Assembly (NCBI GenBank): GCA_009929485.1
Contig: SAAJ01000016.1
Location: 1-64,000, forward strand
Origin: Negativicutes bacterium
GTDB lineage: Bacteria > Bacillota > Negativicutes > Anaeromusales > Anaeromusaceae
DNA: 64,000 nt
Reading direction: 5' to 3'
The notes below the pieces were generated by a model. The model searched no databases. It was not told where the DNA came from and was given only the letters and a program-made list of their open reading frames with translations. Positions 24,511 through 31,980 of this stretch are shown here, in pieces. Both the position numbers and the translations under genes were made by a program. Numbering within the stretch: the first letter of the stretch is position 1; each line of letters opens with the position of its first letter.

Positions 24511-27483
24511 ATGAGCGTGAAGGAGATGCAGGCGCTAAAAAAGGGGTATTTTGTCAAGGAAACCGGCAATGTTCTGGGGACAGGGAAAATCAAGGAAATA
24601 CGAGCAGGCAGCGTGGTGGTGGAGTTCTTTTCTTCGCCTGTAAGTCGCCAGGATGTAGAAATCCCTTTTGAGTCGCTTCGTCCATTAGGACGGTTGCAGC
24701 CTAAAACGCGTTGCTTTGTATACATAGAAGCACTGGGGCGTTGGTACGCCGGGCGGGTAGAGCAATTTGACGCAGCCAGCGGCGAATATCAAGTGAAATT
24801 TCCCGAAGGGACGCTGCCGGGGAATCTGCGTATGTTAGCTGTGCCGACGGAAGACGTGTATGTACGCTGGAATCGGCCTCTCGCCGACGCAGTGTCCATG
24901 CTGGCGGAAACGCTGCAAGAGACGGCTTTTCTGCGCGAAACCAGGGCCTCCTTTGTGAGGGGGCTTTTGGAGCAGCGGGCGATGACGCGAGGCGTTACAG
25001 GCCTTTTGTCCGCCAAGGTGCAGGTAGTTCCGGAACAGTTAGAAGCGGTCTGGGAGCTTGTTAGCGGTGCTTCTCAGCGGCGAGTGTTGGCAGCGCCTCC
25101 TGGCTGGGGCAAAACGATAGCCGCCGGTGCGGTGGTTCGCCAGTTTTTGCTGGATGACCCTGCAGGCAAAGTACTGTTGGTGGTGCCGCCGCTGCTGGTT
25201 GCGTTTTGGGAAGAAATGTTGCGTAAGCATTTTCACTTGCAGCCCAACGACCCGCGTTTAAAGCTGATTGCCGCTGATCGGGCGGTGACGGCTAAAGACT
25301 TTGTATTGAAACAGCGCCCAGGTCTGGTCGTCTTTGATGACGCGCAACTTGTAGTTGCTGATGTATTAACTAAAGATGAGGCGGCGCTGCGTCGTTACCG
25401 CTTTTATGCGGCTGCAGCACAGCAGGCGGAGCGGGTGTTGTTGACAACTCCATTGGCCTCGCAAGAACAAGAAGTCTTGTATTGGGCGATGTTTCACTTG
25501 GTGGATCGAGACAGCTATCCGTTAGAACAGTTGCCTGAGGCTGCGTCGCTCTGGGGGAAAAAAGCAGAACCGCGCCTATTGGAAGTTGGCGGGAGTGAAT
25601 TGCCCCTTTGTCGGCAGACTGGGAAGTTGAAAGTGCTGCAAGTGGCGGGGGAAGCGGCGGAAGAACTGGAAGAGACGTTGGAACAATGGCGTTTGCTCAT
25701 GAAAAAAGCGATGGAGAGCGACGCGGATCTGGCGCAGCATCGTCAATTAGTGGAAGTGTTGTATCTGGCGTTGGCGGAATGCGCCGGCAGCAGCTACAAG
25801 TTGTTAAAAGAATTGGTAGGCTGTCGTTTGGGTCGGCAGACGCCGGCGCAGCTGGAAGAAGAGCTGCCTAAGACGTGGCTGCATTTGTGTAGGAAGATGC
25901 CGCTCTTGGAGGGCGAGGAAGTGATCTTGCAGCGTCTTGACGCGTTGACGCCAGGCGCTGCTGAAGCCGAGCCGAGGCTGGCGTCCTTGGCTGCTTATAT
26001 CAAGACGCTGCCGAAGGCGCGCAAAGTGGTCGTCTTTACACGTTTTGCCGCTACTTGTCAGACAGTAACCGACGAATTGAGCAAGCTTTTGGGGGCTAAA
26101 GCCGTAGCCCAAGTGCACCGGGCGCAAACCGTTCGAGAGGTACAAGCGGCGCAAGTGCAGTTTCGGGACGAGGCGTCCTGTCAGGTATTGGTGCTGGACC
26201 CGCGGGGCGAAGAGTATTGCGACTTGGGTCACGCCCAGGTGGTGGTGCATTTTGATCTGCCCTTTGATTTGCGTCGCTTGGAGCGGCGCATGTCTCGGGT
26301 GGAACGGCGCAATCGCACAGAAGCGCTGCAAACCGTGGCGGTTCTCGGTTCCGGCGGCGATTATTCTCTGGCCAATGTTTGGTGTGAGGTGCTGGAAGAA
26401 GAACTGTCGTTTTTCCGTCAGTCTCTGCATGGCGTGGATGGCTGGGCTAGAAAGGTCGCGACGCCGTTGGTGCGCAAGGCGCTGCTTGAGGACGGCTATG
26501 AAGGTCTTTTGGATGCCGCTACAGCGTTGGAAGAGGCTTTTGGTCAATGGCAAGCTTCGCGTCCGGCTGCTGCGACGACGGCCGGGTGGGGCGAAGCGGC
26601 CCTTGCTTATGACAATGACAGCGATGGACAGCGTCAAGCCTTTGAGCCTTGGATTGCCATGGCTTTAGGGTTGGGTCGTCAAGGACCGCGCTATACGGCG
26701 ACAAGCGAAACTGTGCTGATGCCCTTTGACTGGCTTAGCCGCATGCAGGAAGATTTGCAGAGGCCTTTGCCGTATGACCGAAGCGAGTCATTGCAGCTTC
26801 AAGAAGCTGCTGCGGTTCGGTCGGGGCAGTCTTTTCTGGATACAGTATCGCGCTATCTGGATTGGGATGACCGGGGGCAAACCTTTGCTTTTTGGCGCCC
26901 GGAGGCGCGGTGGAGCGAGGAAAAAGGCGATGAATGGGCTGGCTTTTGCTATGAATATACGCTGGAAGCGGATATGAAGCTTGTTAGAGGCTTTTTAAAG
27001 AAACTGGGCCTGCCGGAGCGTTTGTGGAAAAACTTGCGCCGCCGTGCGGACGGTTTTTTGGCGCCGTTGACAGTACGGCTGTATTTAGATCAACAAGGGC
27101 GGCGCGTGCGCCATCCGGAACTTTTAGATATTTTGGAGCAGCCTTTCAGCAAGGCCCGCGATATTAACTTGATTAAAGGGCGGGTTAAGCAGCTTCATGA
27201 GGTAATCGGTCTTGAAGACTGGAAAGACGCCTGTGGTAAAACCTATGAAGCTTCGTTAAAACTTCTGGAGAAGGATGCCTGGTACCAGGAATTGGTGCCT
27301 GTTGCGTGTGAAGCGCTGGAAAAAGATACGGCTCAGCGAGCCAAGGCTTGGAATGAAGCCGGCCGAACGGATTTGGCGGAACAAGAAATTGCTCTTTCCC
27401 GGGCCCTGGCGGCGGGCATGAAGAAGCCGGCCGTGCGCCTGTTGGCGGCGGGCTGTATTATTGTTTCCGGGCGTAAACCTTAA
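24511..27483 (+). CDS. SNF2-type helicase resembling DpdE, stand-alone
   Basis: This is a 990-residue superfamily 2 ATPase. The N-terminal 125 residues form a small beta-rich module (GTGKIKEIRAGSVVVEFF...) followed by VYVRWNRPL and RASFVRGLLEQRAMTRGVTG. This order and these blocks match, from memory, the N-terminus of DpdE, the SNF2 helicase of the 7-deazaguanine DNA modification (Dpd) islands. Walker A is APPGWGKT (195-202) and Walker B is VVFDDAQ (273-279, DDAQ instead of DEAH). The arginine-finger motif is RRLERRMSRVERRNR near 590. The C-terminal third matches nothing I know. No dpd genes adjoin. The ATG has a good SD (AGGAGG). The role could be defence, repair or transcription-related. 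Confidence 0.7.
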   Translation: MSVKEMQALKKGYFVKETGNVLGTGKIKEIRAGSVVVEFFSSPVSRQDVEIPFESLRPLGRLQPKTRCFVYIEALGRWYAGRVEQFDAASGEYQVKFPEGTLPGNLRMLAVPTEDVYVRWNRPLADAVSMLAETLQETAFLRETRASFVRGLLEQRAMTRGVTGLLSAKVQVVPEQLEAVWELVSGASQRRVLAAPPGWGKTIAAGAVVRQFLLDDPAGKVLLVVPPLLVAFWEEMLRKHFHLQPNDPRLKLIAADRAVTAKDFVLKQRPGLVVFDDAQLVVADVLTKDEAALRRYRFYAAAAQQAERVLLTTPLASQEQEVLYWAMFHLVDRDSYPLEQLPEAASLWGKKAEPRLLEVGGSELPLCRQTGKLKVLQVAGEAAEELEETLEQWRLLMKKAMESDADLAQHRQLVEVLYLALAECAGSSYKLLKELVGCRLGRQTPAQLEEELPKTWLHLCRKMPLLEGEEVILQRLDALTPGAAEAEPRLASLAAYIKTLPKARKVVVFTRFAATCQTVTDELSKLLGAKAVAQVHRAQTVREVQAAQVQFRDEASCQVLVLDPRGEEYCDLGHAQVVVHFDLPFDLRRLERRMSRVERRNRTEALQTVAVLGSGGDYSLANVWCEVLEEELSFFRQSLHGVDGWARKVATPLVRKALLEDGYEGLLDAATALEEAFGQWQASRPAAATTAGWGEAALAYDNDSDGQRQAFEPWIAMALGLGRQGPRYTATSETVLMPFDWLSRMQEDLQRPLPYDRSESLQLQEAAAVRSGQSFLDTVSRYLDWDDRGQTFAFWRPEARWSEEKGDEWAGFCYEYTLEADMKLVRGFLKKLGLPERLWKNLRRRADGFLAPLTVRLYLDQQGRRVRHPELLDILEQPFSKARDINLIKGRVKQLHEVIGLEDWKDACGKTYEASLKLLEKDAWYQELVPVACEALEKDTAQRAKAWNEAGRTDLAEQEIALSRALAAGMKKPAVRLLAAGCIIVSGRKP

Positions 27484-27507
27484 AGCGGAGCTGCTATTTT
27501 GCTCACA

Positions 27508-27622
27508 TCCCGCCTAAAGGGCTCTTTTTCCGTCAGGTTTTGTCAGAAATCCTCGGCATAGCGCTGCTATTCCTGCGGTTTTCTTTCGCGTCTGACGAAA
27601 AAAACTGCTCCTTTGGTCGGGA
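27508..27622 (+). repeat. Long imperfect hairpin after the helicase gene
   Basis: Arms TCCCGCCTAAAGG...TTTTTCCGTCAG and CTGACGAAAAAAAC...CCTTTGGTCGGGA pair over about 50 bases, closing on CCTCGGCATAGCGCTGC and TATTCCTGCGG. It may be the transcript end of the helicase gene or another copy of a hairpin repeat; no second copy is in the window. Confidence 0.55.
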
Positions 27623-27646
27623 GGTTCACTAAAACATAAAGCTTGT

Positions 27647-27676
27647 TTGAGTCCTCATTCGTGCCCTCCCTATAAG
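27647..27676 (+). promoter_or_regulatory. Sigma-A-type promoter of the leader
   Basis: TTGAGT (27647-27652) and TATAAG (27671-27676) are 18 bases apart. The start point would fall at about 27682, exactly at the first paired base of the structured segment. A CTC-type repeat unit (CCTCATTCGTGCCCTCCC) occupies the spacer. Confidence 0.55.
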
Positions 27677-27680
27677 CAGT

Positions 27681-27774
27681 AGACGTCGGTTGCCATGCCA
27701 TCCATGGTGCAACCGACCCTAGGCGCATCCAGCGCCGTCGAAAATTGGAAAAGCGGCTTAAAAAGCCGCTTTTC
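27681..27774 (+). ncRNA. Structured leader or small RNA, class not recognised
   Basis: A closing stem GACG/CGTC encloses two hairpins: TCGGTTGC...GCAACCGA with inner CATG/CATG, and GGCGC-ATCCA-GCGCC. Both loops carry CATCCA. A terminator (27749-27774) follows. With the promoter ahead, this is a complete short transcription unit or an attenuated leader of the secreted-protein gene 45 bases on. The layout is riboswitch-like, but it fits no class I know. Confidence 0.55.
27749..27774 (+). terminator. Terminator at the end of the leader
   Basis: AAAAGCGGCTT-AAA-AAGCCGCTTTTC is a near-perfect hairpin with a T-tail, 45 bases ahead of the next start codon. The rest of the gap 27484-27818 holds the long hairpin, the promoter and the leader described separately. 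Confidence 0.85.
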
Positions 27775-27818
27775 TTGTAGTATAGTGAAAGTATGAAATC
27801 GAAAAAGGGGGCGTACTG

Positions 27819-28451
27819 ATGAAACGATGGTGGCGGCTGGCGATTTTGCTTGTAGGTCTTACGGTTTTGGGCGGCGGTGTTTCCATAGCTCAGGCGGCGG
27901 AAACGGTTGAAAATGACTGGCTATGTCTTCCTTTTGAGCGGGTAGGGCCCATCCTGGCCTCGGCCAAAGAGGAGGACTTACTGCAGCTTTTTGGCGCTGA
28001 GCAGGTGCAAAGAAGGACCATTTACGTGGCCGAGGGAACCGAAAAACGGGATGTGTCGGTGATCTATCCGTATAGCGCTAATGAAGTGATTCTATTTTGG
28101 CGGGACAATCAATATGGCCAAAGACTGTCCCATGCATGGGTGAAAAAAGAGGATTCTTCTTGGAAAACGGCGGAAAACATCACCGTCGGTACGCCCTTGG
28201 CGGAGTTGAACCGTTTGAATGGTCAGCCCTTTCGCATTGTCGGTTTTGGTTGGGACTACGGCGGCTATATTCCGGTACGGCAGGAAGGAACCCTAATTCA
28301 GCAAAAAGGCTTGTGCTTGCGCTTGGCGCCGACGCGGCAGCTGCCGCGTCAGTATTATGGCGACGGAGTGAAAGTCTTTTCCGCGGACCCGGAACTTTTG
28401 CCTGACGCCGTACGCGTAGTTTCCTTCGAAGTGACGCTGAACGAAAAATAA
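27819..28451 (+). CDS. Secreted protein of unknown function
   Basis: I do not recognise a named family. The 210 residues start with a clear Sec signal peptide (MKRWWRL, hydrophobic 7-24, cleavage after AQA at about 27). The mature part is rich in beta-type sequence, with a segment TPLAELNRLNGQPFRIVGF then GWDYGGYIP that looks like the conserved core. No cysteine pair, lipobox or anchor is seen, so it is probably free in the periplasm. The ATG follows an SD of GGGGG type (AAAAAGGGGGCGTACTG). The terminator-bearing leader upstream suggests regulated expression. Confidence 0.75.
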   Translation: MKRWWRLAILLVGLTVLGGGVSIAQAAETVENDWLCLPFERVGPILASAKEEDLLQLFGAEQVQRRTIYVAEGTEKRDVSVIYPYSANEVILFWRDNQYGQRLSHAWVKKEDSSWKTAENITVGTPLAELNRLNGQPFRIVGFGWDYGGYIPVRQEGTLIQQKGLCLRLAPTRQLPRQYYGDGVKVFSADPELLPDAVRVVSFEVTLNEK

Positions 28452-28505
28452 CGAGGGACGAACAAGAGAACCGGAGTAATCGGAGGGCGTGCTGAGGGTA
28501 CGAAC
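28450..28505 (-). repeat. Intergenic CTC-type repeat, locus 7 (minus orientation)
   Basis: On the minus strand this is CGTACCCTCAGCACGCCCTC then CGATTACTCCGGTTCTCTTG. It begins at the stop codon of the secreted-protein gene and forms the left arm of a pair with 28615-28707. Confidence 0.7.
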
Positions 28506-28524
28506 CAAATGCGTTCCTGAATAG

Positions 28525-28574
28525 AAAAATCTCCTTGCTCGCAGTTAGAAAACTGCAGGCAAGGAGATTTTTTG
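28525..28574. terminator. Bidirectional terminator between convergent genes
   Basis: AAAAATCTCCTTGC...GCAAGGAGATTTTTT, with an inner GCAGTT/AACTGC stem, has As on the left and Ts on the right. It serves the secreted-protein gene and lexA. A fragment of the long hairpin element (AAAGTCTCAAACACAATGG, 28580-28600) follows. Confidence 0.85.
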
Positions 28575-28614
28575 CTATTAAAAGTCTCAAACACAATGGC
28601 CGCCACAGTCGCAG

Positions 28615-28707
28615 CCCTCCGACATACCCTCTCTCGGCTCCGGTTTTCTTGTTCAATAGTTCTTTTTTCCGTAACCCTCCATCTACTCCCTCTACTCCTG
28701 TTCAAAA
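28615..28707 (+). repeat. Intergenic CTC-type repeat, locus 8
   Basis: Units are CCCTCTCTCGGCTCCGG then TTTTCTTGTTCAAT, and GTAACCCTCCATCTACTCCC then TCTACTCCTGTTCAAA. It ends about 12 bases from the lexA stop codon. Confidence 0.75.
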
Positions 28708-28719
28708 TCCGTTCCTTCT

Positions 28720-29340
28720 TCAGAACTTACGGAACAGACCGACTACATGGCCGAGAATGTCTACATGCGCCGGGCGGATGGGTTCCATGGCGTCATTTTC
28801 CGGCTTGAGCAGAATCTGCTTGCCGTCTTTCCAGAAACGCTTGACCGTGGCTTCTTCGCCGTCGACCAACGCCACGACAATATCGCCGTTTTTGGCGCTG
28901 TCGCTGGGGCGGACAAGGAGAAAGTCGCCGTCGTGGATGCCGACATTGATCATGCTTTCACCGCTGACGGTGAGCATGAACAGGTCTTCGTTGCCCCGGC
29001 CCAATAAGGATGCAGGCAAGGGGAACGTATCTTCAATGTTTTCTTCCGCCAGAATTGGCAAGCCTGCGGTAACGCGGCCCACTAGAGGGACGGGGATCAT
29101 CTCTTTTTGACGCCAGGGAGATTCGGAAACAAGCTCAATGGCTCTGGGCTTGGTAGGATCCCGCCGAATGAGGCCGTCTTCTTCCAGCCGGTTTAAGTAG
29201 CCATGAACGGTGGAACTGGAGCTGAGTCCGACAGCAGAGCCGATCTCGCGGATAGATGGGGGATAGCCGTTGGTCCGCAGTCGTTCGCGGATGAAGCTGA
29301 GAATTTCAGCCGGCTTGTCGCCGGTGCGCTTGCGTGGCAT
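28720..29340 (-). CDS. lexA: SOS repressor LexA
   Basis: This 206-residue repressor of the SOS regulon cleaves itself when RecA filaments form. The winged HTH is at 1-70 (PPSIREIGSAVGLSSSSTVHG). The cleavage site is A92-G93 (VTAGLP). The peptidase dyad is S129 (SGESM) and K167 (EATVKRF). The ATG at 29340 is chosen over a GTG nine bases upstream because the SD GAGGTG is correctly spaced only for the ATG. A LexA box and promoter lie upstream, so it is autoregulated. Likely targets include the repair genes, but no box was seen before sbcD. Confidence 0.96.
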   Translation of the reverse strand: MPRKRTGDKPAEILSFIRERLRTNGYPPSIREIGSAVGLSSSSTVHGYLNRLEEDGLIRRDPTKPRAIELVSESPWRQKEMIPVPLVGRVTAGLPILAEENIEDTFPLPASLLGRGNEDLFMLTVSGESMINVGIHDGDFLLVRPSDSAKNGDIVVALVDGEEATVKRFWKDGKQILLKPENDAMEPIRPAHVDILGHVVGLFRKF

Positions 29341-29373
29341 CAGGCTCACCTCGTTATTCTTGAATTTTTCCTC

Positions 29374-29402
29374 AGTATACCAGAAAACGCTTTGCTTTTC
29401 AA
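29374..29402 (-). promoter_or_regulatory. lexA promoter
   Basis: On the minus strand TTGAAA (29402-29397) and TATACT (29379-29374) are 17 bases apart, near consensus, about 34 bases ahead of the ATG. Confidence 0.8.
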
Positions 29403-29413
29403 ACTCTTGTTCG
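29400..29413 (-). promoter_or_regulatory. LexA box overlapping the lexA promoter
   Basis: CGAACAAGAGTTTG matches the Bacillota SOS box CGAAC-N4-GTTYG in all but one position. It overlaps the -35 element, so bound LexA would block the polymerase. Confidence 0.8.
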
Positions 29414-29487
29414 CATTAAACCTGCAGGGAAGAAGCATGACAGCGGCGAATTGGCAATAGTAGGCAGTTAGTGAAGGAGGACTTGTT

Positions 29488-30261
29488 ATGGTCCATACGC
29501 ATCTTGTTTTTGATACAGGCATTGGCCGGAAGAAACCGGAAAATATTGTGCATAAGGAAGCTTCCTGTCCGTTTTGTGATCGCCAGGGACTGAGCGGCGT
29601 TCTGGCGGAGGAAGGCCCCATTCTTTGGTTGAAAAATAAATATCCTGTTTTTCCGGACGCTTACCAGACGGTGCTGGTAGAAAGCTACACTTGCGACGAG
29701 GAACTTTCGACCTATGCGCCGGAGCATTTGCAGGCGGTTATTGGCTTTGGCCTGGAAAAATGGCGGGAGCTTTCACGGAGCGGACAGTTTCGTTCGGTAT
29801 TGTTTTTTAAAAATCATGGGCCTTGTTCCGGGGGCTCCATGCGTCATCCTCATATGCAGATTGTCGGGCTAGACCATATTAACTACCAGCACAGCATGGA
29901 GGAAGAAGCCTTTCGTGGCATTCCCATCTGGCAGAATGGCGAGGTGGAGGTAAATCTGTCGACGCAGCCGAGGGTAGGCTTTTTTGAATTTAATATTCTT
30001 TTACAGAAAGAAGGGGCTATTGCACCTTTTGCCCATGGAATTCAAGCGGTGGCGCATTATATTCTGAATCATTTTCACCGTCATTGCAGCAGCTACAATC
30101 TGTTCTTTTATGAAAACGGCGGTGCGGTACGGGCGAAAATGATGCCGCGTTTTGTCTTGTCGCCGGTCTATGTAGGCTACGGAATTCCTCAGGTTTCCAG
30201 TCAGGTGGAAGAGGTGGCGGAATTTGTGCGCACCCTGTATTTTGCCAAAATGACATATTGA
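29488..30261 (+). CDS. GalT/HIT-like protein (DUF4931 type)
   Basis: This 257-residue protein looks like the galactose-1-phosphate uridylyltransferase branch of the HIT superfamily, as in DUF4931 proteins (family named from memory). A CPFC pair at about 27-30 resembles the zinc site of GalT. The active-site-like segment MRHPHMQIVG carries the H-x-H-x-Q core, in which the first His of HPHMQ would be the nucleophile. FFEFNI and YNLFFYENG match the second half of the fold. The reaction is not known; nucleotidyl transfer or hydrolysis on a sugar or nucleoside phosphate is likely. The ATG has an SD (GAAGGAGGAC). It is divergent from lexA and shows no SOS box of its own. Confidence 0.75.
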   Translation: MVHTHLVFDTGIGRKKPENIVHKEASCPFCDRQGLSGVLAEEGPILWLKNKYPVFPDAYQTVLVESYTCDEELSTYAPEHLQAVIGFGLEKWRELSRSGQFRSVLFFKNHGPCSGGSMRHPHMQIVGLDHINYQHSMEEEAFRGIPIWQNGEVEVNLSTQPRVGFFEFNILLQKEGAIAPFAHGIQAVAHYILNHFHRHCSSYNLFFYENGGAVRAKMMPRFVLSPVYVGYGIPQVSSQVEEVAEFVRTLYFAKMTY

Positions 30262-30492
30262 TCTTGCTTTTACGGCGCTTTTAGCAAAGAGGTCTTTCTG
30301 ACGCGGAGAAGAAAGCTGCTAAGCCGTTTGTATGCGTGTTGTATATTAAATGCAAAATTCTTGAAAAATGGTTTTGTCGTATTATGTAGTTTTTTGATTA
30401 GGCTCCTTTCATACTATAAACAGAAACTGGAACGGGCGTACCTGGCAGAAGCACGGCTGGTTTCCCAAATTATTTTATAAGGGGGCGTACGC

Positions 30493-31749
30493 ATGGCAGA
30501 AGAAAAGAAATCTGGCGGTATTGGTCTCACTACGCAAATCTTCCTCGGTCTTATTCTAGGCGTCATTTTTGGCTATCTCTTTCCTTCCTATGGTGAACAG
30601 CTCAAACCTATTGGCGACATCTTTATTCGTATGATTAAGATGATCGTGGTGCCTTTGATCTTCAGTTCCTTGATCATGGGCATTGCGGGCACAGGCGACT
30701 TCAAAAAATTGGGTCGTTTGGGCGCGAAATCCATTTTGTGGTTTGAATTGGCAACCACGGTGGCTCTGTTTGTAGGTCTGCTGGTAGTTAACGTCTTTGA
30801 ACCCGGCGTAGGCGTGCAGATCGTTTCGAGCGATCCTTCGGCGGCAGCAGCTGCTGCTAAGAAATCCATCAACATGATGGACATGCTGATTAAAATTGTT
30901 CCTACTAATGCGGTAGATGCGGCGGCGCGCGGCGACATGCTGCAGATTATCGTATTCTCCTGTTTCTTTGGCGTAGCGACGGCTGCAATGGGCGAAAAGG
31001 GCAAACCGGTTTTGCAAGTCGCCACAAGTATTGCGGAAGTTATGTTCAAATTTACCCATTACGTCATGTGTCTGGCGCCGATTGGTATCTTTGCCATGAT
31101 CGCCTTCACGGTTGGCAAATTCGGCTTAGGCATGCTGATTCCGTTGATGAAACTGATCGGATCGTTGTATTTTGCTCTGGCATTGTTCCTCTTCTTGGTC
31201 TTCTTGATGGCGACGATCATCTTCCGAATCAATTTCTTCCAATTGCTGCGGGCCATTAAGGATCCGCTCATGTTGGCCTTCTCGACGGCTTCCAGCGAGG
31301 CGGCTCTGCCGTCGGCAATGGAAAAGCTGGAGAAATTCGGTGTTCCTCGTCACATCATCACCTTTGTGTTGCCTACAGGCTATACCTTTAACCTGGACGG
31401 TTCCACTCTCTACAGCGCCTTGGCGGTTGTTTTTATCGCCCAGGTGTACGGCATTCACTTCCCGATTGAAACCCAGCTACTGATGGTTATCACTTTGATG
31501 CTTTCCACAAAAGGCATCGCGGCTGTTCCTGGCGCTTCCCTCATCGTTATCGCCGGTACCGCTGCTGCGTTTGGCCTGCCTGTTGAAGGCATCGCCATCA
31601 TCCTCGGCGTAGACCGTATTCTCGACATGGCTCGTACCGCCTGCAACTTGGTAGGTAACTGCGTAGCTGCTGTTGTTGTGGCCCGTTGGGAAAACGAGCT
31701 GCCTGACGAAGTGTTGAAAGTAGCTTACACGAAAAATTATAGCGAGTAA
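30493..31749 (+). CDS. Dicarboxylate/glutamate:cation symporter (GltP/DctA family)
   Basis: This is a sodium- or proton-coupled importer of glutamate, aspartate or C4-dicarboxylates, 418 residues. It has the family's eight helices and two re-entrant loops. HP1 reads STASSEAALPSAM, TM7 has PTGYTFNLDGSTLY (the NMDGT-type cation site, here NLDGS), HP2 is STKGIAAVPGASL, and TM8 carries DRILDMARTACNLVGN. These are the substrate-contacting motifs, so the protein should be active. The ATG follows SD AAGGGGG. A terminator and then the sensor-regulator pair follow; the regulator probably controls this gene. Glutamate is favoured by that pairing. Confidence 0.92.
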   Translation: MAEEKKSGGIGLTTQIFLGLILGVIFGYLFPSYGEQLKPIGDIFIRMIKMIVVPLIFSSLIMGIAGTGDFKKLGRLGAKSILWFELATTVALFVGLLVVNVFEPGVGVQIVSSDPSAAAAAAKKSINMMDMLIKIVPTNAVDAAARGDMLQIIVFSCFFGVATAAMGEKGKPVLQVATSIAEVMFKFTHYVMCLAPIGIFAMIAFTVGKFGLGMLIPLMKLIGSLYFALALFLFLVFLMATIIFRINFFQLLRAIKDPLMLAFSTASSEAALPSAMEKLEKFGVPRHIITFVLPTGYTFNLDGSTLYSALAVVFIAQVYGIHFPIETQLLMVITLMLSTKGIAAVPGASLIVIAGTAAAFGLPVEGIAIILGVDRILDMARTACNLVGNCVAAVVVARWENELPDEVLKVAYTKNYSE

Positions 31750-31790
31750 GTTCCGGTAAAAAAGGAATTTACCAACTTTATCACGAAAAA

Positions 31791-31837
31791 AGATGTGGAC
31801 AAGAGACCCGTAAGGGGTCTCTGGCCACATCTTTTTT
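31791..31837 (+). terminator. Terminator of the symporter gene
   Basis: A long stem AGATGTGG...CCACATCT with inner AGAGACCC-GTAA-GGGGTCTCT is followed by six Ts. Confidence 0.9.
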
Positions 31838-31899
31838 ATGCAAAACAAGAGACCCGTAAGGGGTCTCTGGCCACATCTTTTTTATGCAAAACAAGAGAC
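31799..31899 (+). repeat. 46-bp tandem duplication of the terminator
   Basis: The unit ACAAGAGACCCGTAAGGGG...TTTTTTATGCAAA (46 bases) is present twice, exactly, at 31799 and 31845, and begins a third time at 31891 (ACAAGAGAC). The second unit keeps the inner stem and T-run (31845-31882), so it is itself a terminator. Two terminators in series separate the symporter from the sensor kinase gene. Confidence 0.9.
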
Positions 31900-31980
31900 G
31901 GAACGCAAGTGAAGTACGAGTTTTGTTTGCTACAGCCAATGCTCATCGTTAGCTATATAGCAGTCCCTGCAGGAGGAAGA

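Noticed and set aside
25804..26637. Long antisense frame inside the helicase gene
   Set aside because: It is a by-product of codon bias on the opposite strand, with no SD and no recognisable domain.
24511..27483. A full Dpd DNA-modification island
   Set aside because: Only the helicase-like gene is present; no transglycosylase, QueC-like or other dpd genes lie on either side.
31795..31980. Longer N-terminus for the GlnK-like sensor
   Set aside because: It would translate both duplicated terminator hairpins and has no SD; the ATG at 31981 has a strong one.
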